DNA from: Paramecium sonneborni
Taxonomy: Eukaryota; Ciliophora; Oligohymenophorea; Peniculida; Parameciidae
Length of the DNA: 64,000 nt
Assembly (NCBI GenBank): GCA_905182985.1
Contig: CAJJDN010000066.1
Span: 277,076-341,075, forward strand
Reading direction: 5' to 3'
The position numbers and the translations under genes were made by a program. The notes under the pieces are model-generated. The model did not search any database. It had not been told where the DNA came from and saw nothing but the letters and a program-made list of their open reading frames with translations. How positions within the stretch are numbered: the first letter of the stretch is position 1; every line of letters starts with the position of its first letter. Shown here piece after piece: positions 12,786 through 25,560 of this stretch.

Positions 12786-13986
12786 TATTTTATATAAAAT
12801 ATAAATAAATCTTCATCAGTTATCAAAATATATTGTTTTTCAAAATCTATTGTTAACTTATATTATTTTAAAATTTATATAAATTAACACAGTATATGTT
12901 ATTTAAATCATTCTAATAGAATTGAATTTGCCAATTTTCTAATTATAGATGTAGAATTTAACAATTAAATATAAATTTCTAATTAAGATACTAGATCGGT
13001 TGATTGCAACTCTAAATTTTGAATCATATAGGCCTTTATCTTAAATCATAGTAGCAAGCTTCAATTTTTTTCAGATTCCTCAAAATATGCGTTATTCAAA
13101 ATTTTAATTAATATATTTTAAGTATAATTTGTAATTTATAGTACATATTATTGAACACTTAAGAGTTTCTTATTATTCTTTAAGCAAGCCTTAAATTTAA
13201 AAGTTAAATTAGACAATCATGGCTTAATCCAAATCATATAAGTAATTTACATCTTCGAATTACTACAATATCTAAATTTAAACTAAGATTTCAAACTTAA
13301 TATCTAATTTAATATTGAAATTATAGCTTTATCAATTATTCTTTTTATTTTTGGAACCAGAATTAAAATCTTATTGATTAAATTTTACTGCAATAAAAAG
13401 GATCTAACATAGTTGTTTTATTTTAAATTAAAAAATTATAAGGAAATAAATTAAAAAAATCTTATCATCTTAAGTTGATTAATTAAAAGTATAATTTTGA
13501 GTTAAGAAAGTATTATAGGTTAACATTAAACTAAATACTTTTAGTAGTTTCCATATTTCATTTCATCAACTTATCATAAAACTGATTGAATTTAAAAATT
13601 CTTTAAAATTATGAAAGTTGTTTAAGTATAAAGTTTTAATCTTTTTACAATAATCTAGAACATTTAAATTACAATCTAATTTGAATAAATTTTATTAAAT
13701 ATATTCTAAAATTATGATAAGAGAGATAAAGTTCTTAAAATTCGTTATTAATATTATATTGTTTACAAAAACATGAAAAAAAATGAAGATTTTGAAATAT
13801 CTAAATGAAGATAACATAAATTGAAATTTCAGTTTTTGATGTGTATATACTGAATTATGAAATTTGAATTTGAAACAATTGCGAATAGTAAAGTTTTATA
13901 AGTTTTTTAAATTATTGATGTTTATGCTAAATTTAGGTTTAGTTGAATATTTTCCAATATATTATTTTTCCTTTTAATAAAAGAAT
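12786..13986. other. Gene-poor 1.2 kb region
   Basis: The plus strand holds an open frame 12949-13377 (142 codons) and the minus strand an overlapping coding-like block near 12900-13050 whose frame is broken by TGA. Neither has a domain or a clear splice chain. The stretch 13400-13960 is A+T rich with only short open pieces. It may contain a decayed gene or the upstream regulatory DNA of the divergent channel and SR-like genes. Confidence 0.4.
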
Positions 13987-14815
13987 ATGGAAATAAGAGC
14001 TAAATCAAAAAACTGCTTTGCTATCAAAACTCACTTTGCTTAATAATTATAGGCAAGCCCCTCACCAAAATTACGTAGCCAGAGATATTTTACTAAAATA
14101 ACCTTAAACAGAGATAAAAAATAAGGACTCTTAAAATTACTATAAATAAATGAAATGAAATCAAACAAAGAAAGGTAATAAATACTGTTTATAATTTTTT
14201 AGACATAAAAGAAGTCGAAGTTCTGAATCTACATTTGAAGGTAGTTTAAATAAGAGATGTTAATTTATATTTTTAACTTTTACTCATTAAAAAACAAAAT
14301 ATCAAAGACATTAGTTTTGTATAAAAATGTGGAGAAAATTAATCCTTTGTGTTTAAGCCATTCTTTTTATGTTTAAAGTTGCATTGGTTGAATATAAAAT
14401 AAGAAGCAGTTCACCACCAAAAATGTCGATATGTCATTAATTAATTCATCATCATCCATATCCTGAAAGTCCTTCAAACAGAAAAAGAAAGAAGAGTTCA
14501 AGTGTAGAAACTAAAAATAAAAACTTTAGTTTTGGTGAGAAGATTCAAACTATGATTATTCTTTAAAAACTAAAGTCTGATGCTTAAAAAAATAGTACAT
14601 ATCTAAGAGAAATGAAAATCTAAAATATAAGATTAACTCGTTTGATAAGTCAAAAAGCAGCAAGTACTCATTCTTTACATACTCATTCTCTACATTCAAC
14701 AATAGACAATTCCAAGTAATTACCTGCTATATATAAATTGGAACAATTGGAAAGGCCTTCTTTAATATAATCTTAATAAAAAAAATTTTCTCTAAAAATA
14801 AAGAAAATACATTGA
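13987..14815 (+). CDS. Basic Ser/Arg-containing protein, function unknown
   Basis: ATG 13987, one intron (14175-14202, 28 nt), TGA 14813-14815, about 266 residues. After the intron comes RHKRSRSSESTFEG, and later HHHHPYPESPSNRKRKKSS, SVETKNKNFSFGEKIQ and the short repeat ASTHSLHTHSLHS. The product is basic and Ser-rich and probably disordered. The segment 14240-14400 is more hydrophobic and could hide another intron, although the frame stays open. Short RS-type dipeptides suggest nuclear or phospho-regulated function, but that is weak. No enzyme or fold is seen. Confidence 0.55.
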
Positions 14816-14873
14816 AAAAATTACTTAAATATATTTAATTGTACATTATGTTATTATAATATTTCAATAGCCC

Positions 14874-15510
14874 AATTTCTCTAATTCTGCATTAATAGCA
14901 GTAAGTTCTTTAGCTCCAATAGCCTTTCTTTTAAGATTTTCTCTTGCTATTTTTCTCTTGTAATATGCAGTACCTCTATAAATTTAATTTTTTAAATAAT
15001 ACCTTGATTTTCTTTTCTCTTCAAGTCTATTAACAATTGCTTATTAATTCCATCCAACTGAAGCACATAAATCACCTAAAGTGCAAAAAGGTCTATGATT
15101 TTTTAATCTGATCAATTTAAGAGCATCTGAAACAACTTATCTCTTTCTTGTATCATAAGGAGGAGGGACACCTTCAAATACCTTTAATCTTTCAAGTGCA
15201 GCTGCACCTCTTTTTGATTTATATTAAAGCATTCCTCTTACAACCTTCCAAAAGCATCTTGATGGTGTTCTATAGTGTTTATATCCTCTTCTTGGATTGA
15301 AAGCCATTCTCTTATTTAAATATTCTTCAAAAATGACTCTGTTTCTGAAGAGAGATCCTTTAATTATTAAAATCGCTTACCTGATTGTTAAATCAACTCA
15401 GTTCTTACAACAACGATTCTTTATCCTCTTTATAATTCTTTAGCAATATAGGAGGCTAATCTACCCAATAAATGACCTTTTCCATCAATCACTATTTCCT
15501 TCTCAAACAT
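14874..15510 (-). CDS. RPL13A: 60S ribosomal protein L13a (uL13)
   Basis: ATG 15510 gives MFEKEIVIDGKGHLLGRLAS and then QRIVVVRTELI. Two introns (15358-15380, 23 nt; 14976-15002, 27 nt) restore the frame through NRVIFEEYLNKRMAFNPRRG, FWKVVRGMLQYKSKRGAAAL and LKVFEGVPPPYDTRKRQVV to the end ELEKLGY-TGA (14874-14876). All conserved blocks of eukaryotic uL13 are present in order at normal length (about 195 residues). It sits on the solvent side of the large ribosomal subunit and is expected to be highly expressed. Confidence 0.97.
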
Positions 15511-16837
15511 TTAATTTTAAATAAATTTTCAAAATGATTTTTATGATAAAATACTAAGCATTCATGAAAGCTGTTCTTTATTAGAAATACTAAATTCTAT
15601 TTCTTATATATAATTAATATATTCAATTATATTATTATCTTCATATACCAATCTGAATTACTTTCTCTGATACTCACTCGATTAAATTATTTTAATAAAT
15701 TATTCCTCCATATTTTAGTAACTAAAAACAATCATCAATGGAATGCTAGACCATCCCAATTCATTTTGCTGTAAACTTCTTTTATATTCTCTCAAAACAT
15801 GTGAGGCTTATCATCTTAAATTATATTCATTTGTCTTTTCTGTAATATAACACTTTTAAATTTTATTAGTTTTGTAGATTTTTCAGGTAATTTTTATTAA
15901 ATACTTTTTAGATATTCTTTTATTCTCGCTACCACTCTCTTTTTCATTTTTTAGTTTTTCAATTTCTTTTTTGCATACATTTTACTTGTTCATTTTTTAA
16001 TTTCAATTCTATGTCATTCTATTAATTACAATTATTTTAATATTTTAAGGTCTAATTTTTATATTATTATTTAGAATAAGGTGTGATATTAGATTATTTA
16101 TTTTAATTGCAATTATTTATTAGCCATCTTCCTTAACTTAATTTGATTTATTTTATATTTATCAGGATTATTTCAATAATCTATTCTTATAAATTATTTG
16201 CAATAAATTTTTAATTTTTGTATTAATTCATTATTTTTCTTTATTCCTAATTATGTAACCCTTTTTTGTTTCTTCAATATAGAAGATTTTTCTGTTCAAT
16301 TTTCTCTTAAAACCCTCTATATTTCTTAAAGTGTTCATATTTTCAAAAATATTCTTTAGATTAACTTTTTAAATTTCTTATATTCTTTTTAAATGGAAAT
16401 TCAAGATATAGATATAGATTTTGATTCTAATGATAATATTTCTATTTTTATAGATAAGATTAATTTTTGACCTTATCCTGGGGCTTCTAATTTTTCATAT
16501 TTCATATTTCATTATTTCTACAAATCTTAGGATTCTCCTTTTAATTATTCAAGTTTATTATTTATTGTCTTTAAAACTTTTTTTCTTTTGTTTGATTCTA
16601 ATTTTTGCTTTTATTTGTTAAATCTTCCTTATTACTTTTTTTGTCTTTTATCTATAATGATTATTATGATAATAGTTAATGGTTTATGAATTGATTATCA
16701 AAAGTATAATAAGAATGGAAAATTGTAGATTGGCTCATTATTGAAATTGATTTCAAGATTGCTTATTTAACAAAAAAGCAAAAGCGTTCAAGTTGATCAT
16801 TTTTTTAAAATGCATAAAATTATTTATTTATTAAATA
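15511..16837. other. 1.3 kb region without an intact gene; possible minus-strand remnant
   Basis: On the minus strand, between about 16690 and 15620, charged coiled-coil-like stretches appear, for example KYRGFQEKIEQKNLL and LKNEKESGSENKR, but each frame meets TGA after short runs and no set of normal introns repairs them. The plus strand has only a 25-codon ORF from ATG 16393. A decayed coiled-coil gene is the best guess. Chance open reading in A+T-rich DNA is the alternative. Confidence 0.3.
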
Positions 16838-17565
16838 ATGAAAGGACCTAAATATATTGAATAGGACATAATTAAGAAAGTTTGCCAAGCTGAATAATTT
16901 TAATAACACAAATTTAAATTGATAAATACAAGATCTGATCCATATTTATCAAAAAGAGTATAAAATATTATAGATTTTAAGCATGTTTTATTAGATAATG
17001 ATAAATACTAATAAATAAGAGCAAATAAATTTTATACAAAATTATAAGTAGATTTACAAAAAGAGTAACGATTGTTTAAAGAAAATGCAAAAATCCTTAA
17101 TCGAATAGTAGATATAGGAAATTAAAAAAGTTACTCATCTCTTCCAAAAAGATCGCTGACTAGATAGAGTTCTGCTAATTCAATAAAGTCTCTTAATTTA
17201 TCTTACAGAAAGAAGGAGGCTTTAAAAATAGTTGGAGAAAATGAGAAATTGATGCAGCGGTTATAGAGAACTCCTTCAACATTTAGAAATAAAGAAACAT
17301 ATCTTAGAGATTACAAGAAGTAAATGATAAATATTATCTAAGAACAATTGAGTTAAAGAATAGAATATCAAAATTTTCATAGTAAAATCAACAAAAAATG
17401 GGTAAAATAGTTCAAAGATTAACAAAAACAACAACAAATCCAAAATTTATAAAATCAAATTAGAGCAAAACCAGTGCTCCATCATATAAAAATTCTGCAT
17501 TATCTTAACTACGTATAGAACCTGAAAGATAATAAAAGAAGTTATAATTTCCGAGAATAAAATGA
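16838..17565 (+). CDS. Possible CFAP97/hemingway-like ciliary protein
   Basis: ATG 16838 (MKGPKYIEQDIIKKV), one intron 17382-17410 (29 nt) and TGA 17563-17565 give about 232 residues ending LQFPRIK. The middle has KEQRLFKENAKILNRIVDIG, resembling the 'N..LL.+i..I' core of CFAP97-type proteins, preceded by INTRSDPYLSKRVQNI. Then come the Ser-rich SSLPKRSLTRQSSANSIKS and a helical basic part. CFAP97 proteins are linked to axonemes. The similarity is short, so the family is tentative, while the gene itself is well supported by the splice and continuous frame. Confidence 0.6.
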
Positions 17566-17602
17566 TTAATAAAATATATATAATTGTCTTTGTAATTCCT
17601 TA

Positions 17603-20600
17603 TCAACAGAATTATCTTTTAATAAGAGCTAAAATATATTCAGCATCTTTAGGATCTGTACTATTAATTTTTAATTCTAATGATCCATTCAAACTATAAG
17701 ATCCATATAATAGAACGCAACTCTTGCTTTCTGCATTAGCACCAGCACAAATAATTTCTTGATCAATGACTTCAATAATCTAAGATAGAAATAAGTTTTA
17801 GTTACATTAATATTAATGGTTTAGATCATTTTTCTGAAATCTTATTCAGATTTAATTTTGCTTTATAAAGTGATTTCTTTAATATTTTGATTTCTTTCCC
17901 AAAGTTGTTCATATTGATCAACATTGATATTAGCTGGTATATATGATTTAATTTATTATTATGGTATGGATTATATTTAAGCAGTAGGTTAAGACCATAA
18001 TTATTATTATTAAGCTATAATGGGTTTTTAATTGATGATTTAAGGTTATTAAACATATCCTTAAGAAGTTCCAATGATAGGTTACTATGATGATTAAATA
18101 GGTAAAGGTTCATCAATTTCTAATAAATTTAATACTTAAGCTGTTTGTTTTGGCTACTAAGGTTAATTTGTATTAATGTTAGAATTCATTTGTTTTGATG
18201 CCGCCATAGTAGTAATTCCTTTTTTTTAAGTAGATCTAATATTAAATAGTAATGATTATTACTAAGAAGGTTATTGTTAAGTTTAGGAAATTGGTGCAAA
18301 TAATTGATTAGCTAATTTTTACTTTTCCTTTAAATTAGGATCTTCTTTAGGAGGAAGAGGTCTAACAGATGGGACATAAGTACTTTAAGATTGATTGGTA
18401 TTCAATCCCATTTATCCACTACCCATAGATTACATAGTTGTTTTAGTTGTTGTTTATCCACTACTATTACTTCCTATTCCAGTGGTAGAACCTATAGACA
18501 TAGGAGTTGCTATTGTAGGTTTAGGAGGAGGTGGTTATTTTTAATTATAACCTGTATCATCCCAAGGTCCTGCTATTGTTGGAGCTGATGGATTCTAAGT
18601 TGTCAATTTATTCTCTTCAGTTCCAAATGTACCAGTTTTATTACCTCCATATTTAGTGTCACTATATGGAATAAAATTAAGAGATGGGGCTTCTGTTGCT
18701 GATCCTAATGCAGCTGCTTTAACTTATAATGAAGGATTATATGGTTAAGCTCCACGTTATCTTTCTTATTATACATAAGCATCTAAAAATTACATCTTTG
18801 GATCTACTGTTATAAATTGGGATCCTTTTAAAGCGGCATTAAATTTTGCTAGTGTATAAAAGTCTATTGCTCTTTATTGACAATCTAAATTCTTTGATTA
18901 CATATATTTTTAAAATATTGCTCTAGTTTGATCAAACATTTAAAATGCTCTTGCCGATTATAATTTTGCTAAACAAGTTAATATCCAAGAAATTGTTGTT
19001 TCTGATTCCAATTAAGAATCTAATTTTAAAATTATTAATTAAGTTAATTCATTTAATTTATTTGGATCTTAATCATATATTTATGAACCAATTTCACCTA
19101 TTACCCAACAAACAATTTTTAAAATATTATCTTACAAATCATTTTTTAGTAATTCCGAATATATCTCAGTTATAAATACTCCAAATTCAGATCCAATATC
19201 ATTAAAATTATCTATTAATAATTTAAAGAAATTATTTCTAACATCATTATCTATAAATTCAGATCCATATTCAAATAATGTATTAGCTGTTTTTATAAAC
19301 CACTCTTAAGTTGGTGCATGTTTTTCATTTAGTAACGATATCTTAACAAACAAATCTTTTTTAAAATTAGAATCAGAGCTTGTTTTAAGAAAATGTATCA
19401 ATTTTTAAATAATTACTTCACAATTTTATTCATTAGTCATTTTGTATAGTAACTCTAAAGTCTCTTTCTTTAAAGTATCATCATTTGATTCTAAACAATC
19501 TACAATAGTCATTTAATGTTCTAAAACATATTTCTATGAAATAGAAACAATTTATGTTAAAGCATTAATTCCTAAATATTTCAAATTATTATTTTCAGAT
19601 TTCAAAAATCTAGATACAGAATTAGCAGCCTATTCTAATAAACTTTATTAAGGATAGATGCCACTAATACATTTGACACATTGATATGTAACAGCATAAC
19701 CAATATTTATTGTTGTATCATCAGCTCTTCTTAAAGTTGTTCCCAAAACCTCATAAATCTATTCACTAACTTTCAAATCATTGGCTCCTAAAAGAGTAAG
19801 AATTTAAAGTAGTTTAATTTATAACCATGGAGCAGGAAATCTATGATAATCATAATCCTAAATAAAATATAATACAATTTTACCTTATGTAGTTTATGTT
19901 CTATAATTTATTTGAGCATAGAAACAAAAGTTCCTGTAAGTGGTTTGAATTTATTAACTGCACCTTTCTTTAATTCTTCATGATACAAGTTGAATGCAGC
20001 TCCCATAACACTAGGCTCTTTATCTTAAATTCCTCTTCGTATTCTATCATCATAATCCTATTCTGCTATACAATCTTAATTTAATTATCTTATAATTTAC
20101 ATTACCATTAATGCCTAAAATAAATCATCTATTAAATACTTTCTTTCTTACAATATCAGTACTATGAGTTAACAATTTTAATACAGGTTCTGTCAAAGCA
20201 TTCACAAAAGTCTTGCTAATCAATTTTCCTACTGCAGTAAGAGCATTGACTACAATGTGAACATTAGTTGATGTTAAATCTTTTTATAGTGTGGCTACCA
20301 ATAATATTAAAAGCTCGCTATCATTATCCAAAAATAAAGAACAACACAAATATCCCAATCTCTTTAGTGCCAAACTCTTTGATTGAGTTAAATGAATTGC
20401 ATTTATATGCACAAAAGATGCATCATGACTTTATACTTCACTTTTAAATTTTACCCTAACATTTCTATATATATTGCTTTAATAAGCATTTCTCTCACTT
20501 TTTTTTGTGGCATATTCTTTTCATTAAGTTTAGTTTTTAATTATTGAACTTCTTTAATTATAATTTTGTCTTCTTCTTATTTGCTACGAGTCTCTCCTAT

Positions 20601-20651
20601 TGATTTGATCAAATCATGTAATTCTTTGCTTAAATGCGATCCTGATGACAT
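17603..20651 (-). CDS. AP-4 complex epsilon subunit (large adaptin)
   Basis: ATG 20651 begins [20 protein letters not shown], then [20 protein letters not shown], and [10 protein letters not shown], typical of the epsilon trunk start. The trunk continues with [20 protein letters not shown] and [38 protein letters not shown] is followed by [20 protein letters not shown] and [16 protein letters not shown], which closely follow AP4E1 rather than AP-1 gamma or AP-2 alpha. A low-complexity Gln/Pro/Gly/Tyr hinge lies at about 17930-18560. The tail ends [20 protein letters not shown], as in the appendage. Several short introns are needed (for example near 20410 and 20090). AP-4 is a clathrin-independent coat for cargo leaving the trans-Golgi network. 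Confidence 0.88.
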
Positions 20652-20881
20652 TCCAAAAATTAATAAAATATATTTTTTTAAATCTCAATTATTTCTTGAT
20701 CTGTAAATTATTGTTGTTCTATATTTTATTCAATTATTTATCTATTAATCTTCTTTCAAAATGTTTTTGTATTAAAAATAATTGTTGATATTTTCTATAG
20801 AATTAGATGAATCAAAACAAATATATAAAAGAATATTGAAATAATGAATTTTAAATATAATATACTGATTGTAATATTATC

Positions 20882-21727
20882 TCATTTTAAGGCAGCTAAA
20901 TATTCACTATGTTCTTAGAATGGTGTAGATTCTAATTTTGTATGTCCCCAAAGATCTGGAGTAAGGAAATTATATGTTTCTTTAAGTGCATGGAATGTTG
21001 CCTTCAAAAAGTTTGATCTAGTTCTTGTACTTCCCTTTGATTGAGTGTAACAATCTTAGATACCAGCCATCTATAAGACCTTCTTAGATGTTATAGCTGC
21101 AACTATACCAGTACCTCTAGGTGCTGGTACTAATCTAACTCTGACTGATCCTTCCTTTCCTGTCACTTTGCATGGAACAGTATGTGGTTAAGCAATCTTA
21201 TTTCCCCAATATCCTTTTCTCACTGGAATCAAATTAAGCTTAGCATTTATTACTGCTCCTTTAATTGCACCTTAAACTTCTTTTGCTGATTTCCATCCCA
21301 AACCAATGTGTTAATGACCATCTCCTACTACAACATAAGCCTTAAATCTTGTTCTCTATCCAGCACATGTTTGCTTTTAAACTGGACCTAATGCAAGTGG
21401 TTCTTCTTTCAAATTCTTAAGGAAATGATCAACTATTTGATATTCTAAATTATGTTATTATTATTTCATACCTTTTATTGGAATTGAAAATTAGAAAATT
21501 GTTTCAAGACTCTTAATCTTACCAGCTTTTACTAATCTTCCTAATTTTGTTAATGGTGTCCACTCTTATTCACCACCAAATCTTCTTGGACCTCTATTTT
21601 ATCTTGGTGCTCCTCCTTCTCTTCTTTCTCTTTATCCTCTTCCTCCTCTTCCAAATCCTTTCTTCTCTACTGGAGCTGCTTATTATTATTCTTCTACTGG
21701 TGCTTATTATTACTCCTATTCTGCCAT
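20882..21727 (-). CDS. RPS2: 40S ribosomal protein S2 (uS5)
   Basis: ATG 21727 is followed by a Gln-rich start (MAEQE...) and a GRGGRG-type basic segment. The uS5 core follows: [20 protein letters not shown], one intron (21445-21471, 27 nt), [53 protein letters not shown] and [13 protein letters not shown]. It ends LAALK-TGA (20882-20884). The length (about 270 residues) fits eukaryotic S2, a protein near the mRNA entry channel and decoding site. The Gln-rich N-terminal extension is normal for ciliates, where Gln codons include TAA/TAG. Confidence 0.97.
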
Positions 21728-21806
21728 TAAAATAAAAATCTTAATTTAAAAATTTGTTTTCAAAGTTGTACATACATATAAAAAAAATGTATAAAATAAT
21801 TAATTA

Positions 21807-23660
21807 ATGATTAGTGTTCTCTTCATTATCCTACCTCAAACTTTTGGTTATTTTGAATAGAAATTATCAAGGCATGTTTATAACTATCAAAATTTTGATA
21901 AAAATGACATCGTCACCACCATTCAACCTAAATAATGTCCAAATGAATTTTTAGATTACTATCATAATGATACTTATGTGACTTAAATCTGCTTTACTAA
22001 AAATGTATTTTACAATCTGGAAGTTGTTTTAGGAGATGTTATTAATAATTAAAGCATATTTTAATTATCTGTATACTTATTTTCATTATTATAAATTAGC
22101 TTGATTTAACTACACCTTGGACTTGGTACAAATCAAAATCTTGTTTAAGTTGCAAATAATTCAAAAAATTAAATTTTAAAAACTATGAGCAATGTTAGAC
22201 AACAAAAAAGCCAGGTAAATGTTTTGATCCCAATTTTGAAAAATCATTTAATTCAACAAAATGGAATGATAAAAAAGTAAATGGTTAAATTTATTCTTCG
22301 GAATCTCTATTTTAAGGAACTTTTCAAACTGATACAATAAAATTACTTGCTTATAATTCTTCAAGAAAAATGAGCATTTCACAATTTCTTTCTTATGAAT
22401 GGGGAAATGATACTCCACCTGCCTTTGTGAATATAACTGGATTATAAATGCTCTAAGTTGATTATATTTGGAGAGAATTTCCAATTTTAGCAGATGGTGT
22501 TATTGGTTTTGGATTTGGCTATACAGAAACAGAAAAAGAAAAAGCATAAAGTGATACAGATTTTGTTGAAAAATTAGTTAAAGAAAATACATAACTTCAT
22601 TTAACCAGATAATAATTTGCTCTTTATACTTACGAGAGTTAATATAATTAGTTAGAAATGGTAGTTTAAGTAGGAGGATTTGATTATAAATATGTCCATA
22701 AATAGTCATAAAATGTCAAATGGATAAATAGACTTGAAGAATCTGGTTATTATTGGATGATCTAAGTAGATAAAATTTAATTTATTGTAATTTATTTAAA
22801 ATATAATATAGAATGCTTAAGGAAATGATTTAATAAACTAAAATTTACCAATCAATAAAGCCTTACTTACCTTGAATTCATAATTTATTGAACTACCTTA
22901 TAACATTTTGATATAATTGATTTAGAAACTTGATAATACACATGTTGGAACCGAATGTAATTTGATAGATGAGGAAGTATTATTAGAAATCAATATTATA
23001 GATGTATATATTATATTGTAAGAACCTTCATGTATAAATAATCTTTGATTATCAATTGACCTTCATTTTTGGTGAACATACTATTCCAATAGATAATTAT
23101 CACTTGATTTTAAGAAAGTGTAATGTTACAAGTGATAATCAAATGATTTAAGATTGCTTTTTTAGCATTAAAGTTTCAGAATCGGATTATATTATTTTGG
23201 GAGAACCTTTTATAAAGAATCATTATATTGTATTTGAAAATTAACCAGGTAATGAAGTAAGAAGAATTGGGATTATGCCAACTGCTGTAAATATGTATTA
23301 TCCAGAAAACCCTGATTAATTTGAATTGGCTTTAGTGAAGCTTGTTGGATTTATATTTATTTTTGGATTGATTAGTATCTGCTGTGTGACTTTTCTTAGA
23401 AGTTTATGTAAGGATTTGTATAGAGCATTTAAGTATCGTAAAGTAATTTTAGTTAATATTTAAAGACTATGAATCCTGAAGACAAGTAATCTTTGAGTTA
23501 GACAAAAGAAATAGAATATTTAGATTATTCAACTCAAGAAGATGTTCAAATTCAATAATAAAATGAAGATTAGAAGAAAGCAGAAGAATGGAATCAATAA
23601 CAAGAGTAATTTAAATTTGGAGAGAAATTTACTAATTAATATGAATCAAATGCATTATGA
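21807..23660 (+). CDS. Membrane-anchored pepsin-like protein with degenerate active sites
   Basis: ATG 21807 gives a signal peptide (MISVLFIILPQTFG). Introns at 22071-22099, about 22777-22801 and 23443-23465, plus others, connect pepsin (A1) landmarks: FQLSLDLTTPWTWYKS at the first active-site loop, ADGVIGFGFGYTE, LTFIFGEHTIPIDNYHLIL, and YIILGEPFIKNHYIVFEN before the end of the fold. A transmembrane helix follows (LVKLVGFIFIFGLISICCV), then a polar tail rich in Gln/Glu. In the first motif DTG has become DLT, and in the second (ALLTLNSQFIELP) the Asp is replaced by Thr. The fold therefore looks kept and catalysis lost. It probably acts as a surface or endomembrane binding protein. Confidence 0.75.
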
Positions 23661-23710
23661 CATATATATATATATATTTTTATATGTTTACATAGTATTT
23701 TGTTTTGTGA

Positions 23711-24900
23711 TCAAATTTTTGAATTGAGGGTTTCACCTTCTCCTACATATGTTATGCCATCAATTTTATTATGATCAGGAATTTTAGGATTAATTGGTGT
23801 ATCATCTGGTGGTATAATAGGTGAAGGATTTCTTTTTACAAAATCTTTAAGAGGAGAAACCTACAAATGAATTACATCCCAACTTATAGAATTAAAGAAT
23901 GGATGATTCTTTATTTCTTCATAACCTCCTTTAACTCCTAACCGTTCTTTAGGATCATTTTTTAATAACCTTTAAATTAAATCACAAGCTGCAGGACTCA
24001 TTTTTTTAGGATAGAGAGGATCATTAAGTAAAATTTATTTAGTTATCATTTCTACTTTTCTTTATGGATCATTAAATGGTGGATTACCATTAATCATCTC
24101 ATATATAAGAATACCTATAAAATATAGATATAATTATATGATACCAAGTGTCCATATATCAACTTCATAAGAATGACCTTATCTAGTAATAACTTCTGGA
24201 GCCAAATACTCTGGTGTACCTGCTAAAAGAAACGATTTCTCATTATCATTTCTTAAAGTTGCCAATCCAAAATCTGTCAATTTAACATGTCCTGTTTCAG
24301 TAAGTAGTATGTTTTCTGGTTTTAAATCTCTATAAATAACTTTAAGTTTTGTATTTAAGTATTCTAATGCTAATACTACTTCTGCTGCAACAAATCTTAC
24401 AACATACTCTGGTAATCCACTCTTCTTACATTTGAGAACATTATAAAATTACCCTCCATTTATACATTCCATCACAAAGAATATATATTTTGGATTTTAG
24501 AATGCAAATTTCAATTTTACTATAAAAGGATGTTTGCTTTATTTCAATACATTTCTTTCTAAAACTGTATTAGTTTCTAAATTGCATTCTCTGATTTTTT
24601 TTATCTATATTTATTTCATCGCATAAATCTTCTAAGTATCTCTCTTTTTCACCTAATAAACTTTTCCAAATGCCCCCTTATTATTATATATTTTTAATAC
24701 TTATCCTAGCATTCCAATCTTAATAAAATCTTCTTGACTAATCTATTATTTTATTGGAGGCATTGGTGGTACTAAAACTGGCTTTGGTGCAATGTCTTCA
24801 AGTTGTTTTTCTACAACTATAGTTATTAATTACTGTTATTATCACTTATTGAACTAATAAATGATGCTTTTGGATCATGATTAGGACAACAATTTCCCAT
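23711..24900 (-). CDS. AGC-type Ser/Thr kinase with MGNCC lipid-anchor N-terminus
   Basis: ATG 24900 starts [14 protein letters not shown]: Gly2 and two Cys fit N-myristoylation plus palmitoylation. After a Pro-rich stretch ([15 protein letters not shown]) the kinase domain shows MLGQGAFGKVYQV across a 24 nt intron, [54 protein letters not shown], then [15 protein letters not shown] across a 30 nt intron and [12 protein letters not shown]. It ends NSKI-TGA (23711-23713). All catalytic residues are present. It resembles the PKA/S6K/SGK part of the AGC group. It converges on the pepsin-like gene with a 50-base gap. An intron of 17 or 29 nt near residue 20 is needed to keep the frame. Confidence 0.9.
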
Positions 24901-25170
24901 TAGTATTATATTAATAATTCATAAAAATTTTCATATTTAAATTATTGATCCCTATTTCTTATAGCTGCTTAAACAATTCAAGAGCATAAACCTCTTTGAT
25001 TTATTATAAATATCACATTGTATTTAGAAATTATATTTTATCTATCAAGTTTCATTGTTTTCTTTAGATTGTTTCATATGCTTAATAGTTTATATGATAA
25101 TTTCATATAATTGAACTATACATTTTTGATTTATTAGAGTCTAAAGATTTCCAATAATTTTAATTAAATA

Positions 25171-25469
25171 ATGTATTTACCAACATTTTACAAATTAGGA
25201 TACGAAGCATGGACTGCCAAGTCTAAGAGATTCATGGGAATTATGCCAGCTGTTGGATGCTGGGGTATGCTCTACAAATTTATTAAATTATAGCTGTCTG
25301 GGTACTCTACCCAAATCTTTACAACACATTATACACTGATTTCATTCCCCCTCCCAAAGGTAATTGTATGTCCCTAATGAAGGTGTCTAAAGAAGAGTAT
25401 AAGATGCATGAGAGATTTATATATTATTATTTGAAAAATATGATCACAAAATACTTCTTAGCATTCTGA
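25171..25469 (+). CDS. Small hydrophobic protein, perhaps mitochondrial
   Basis: ATG 25171 (MYLPTFYKLGYEAWTAKSKR), intron 25265-25293 (29 nt), then AVWVLYPNLYNTLYTDFIPP and an open end to TGA 25467-25469 (89 residues). A GTAATTG...GAAG segment at about 25359-25381 could be a second 23 nt intron, which would end the protein earlier (about 70 residues). The codons are more G+C rich than in the flanks, which supports real coding. One hydrophobic helix is likely. It resembles small accessory subunits of respiratory complexes in length and style only; I do not recognise a family. Confidence 0.6.
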
Positions 25470-25560
25470 CTTATCAAGAAATAAGTCAATTATTAAATCA
25501 ATATATTTCCATACTTTTATTCATTATGTTAAATAGATATATATAAATTCTAACACACTA

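Noticed and set aside
12949..13377. Plus-strand open frame of 142 codons
   Set aside because: No domain, A+T-driven composition, and chance open frames of this length are expected when only TGA stops; a minus-strand block overlaps it. Kept only as part of the spacer entry.
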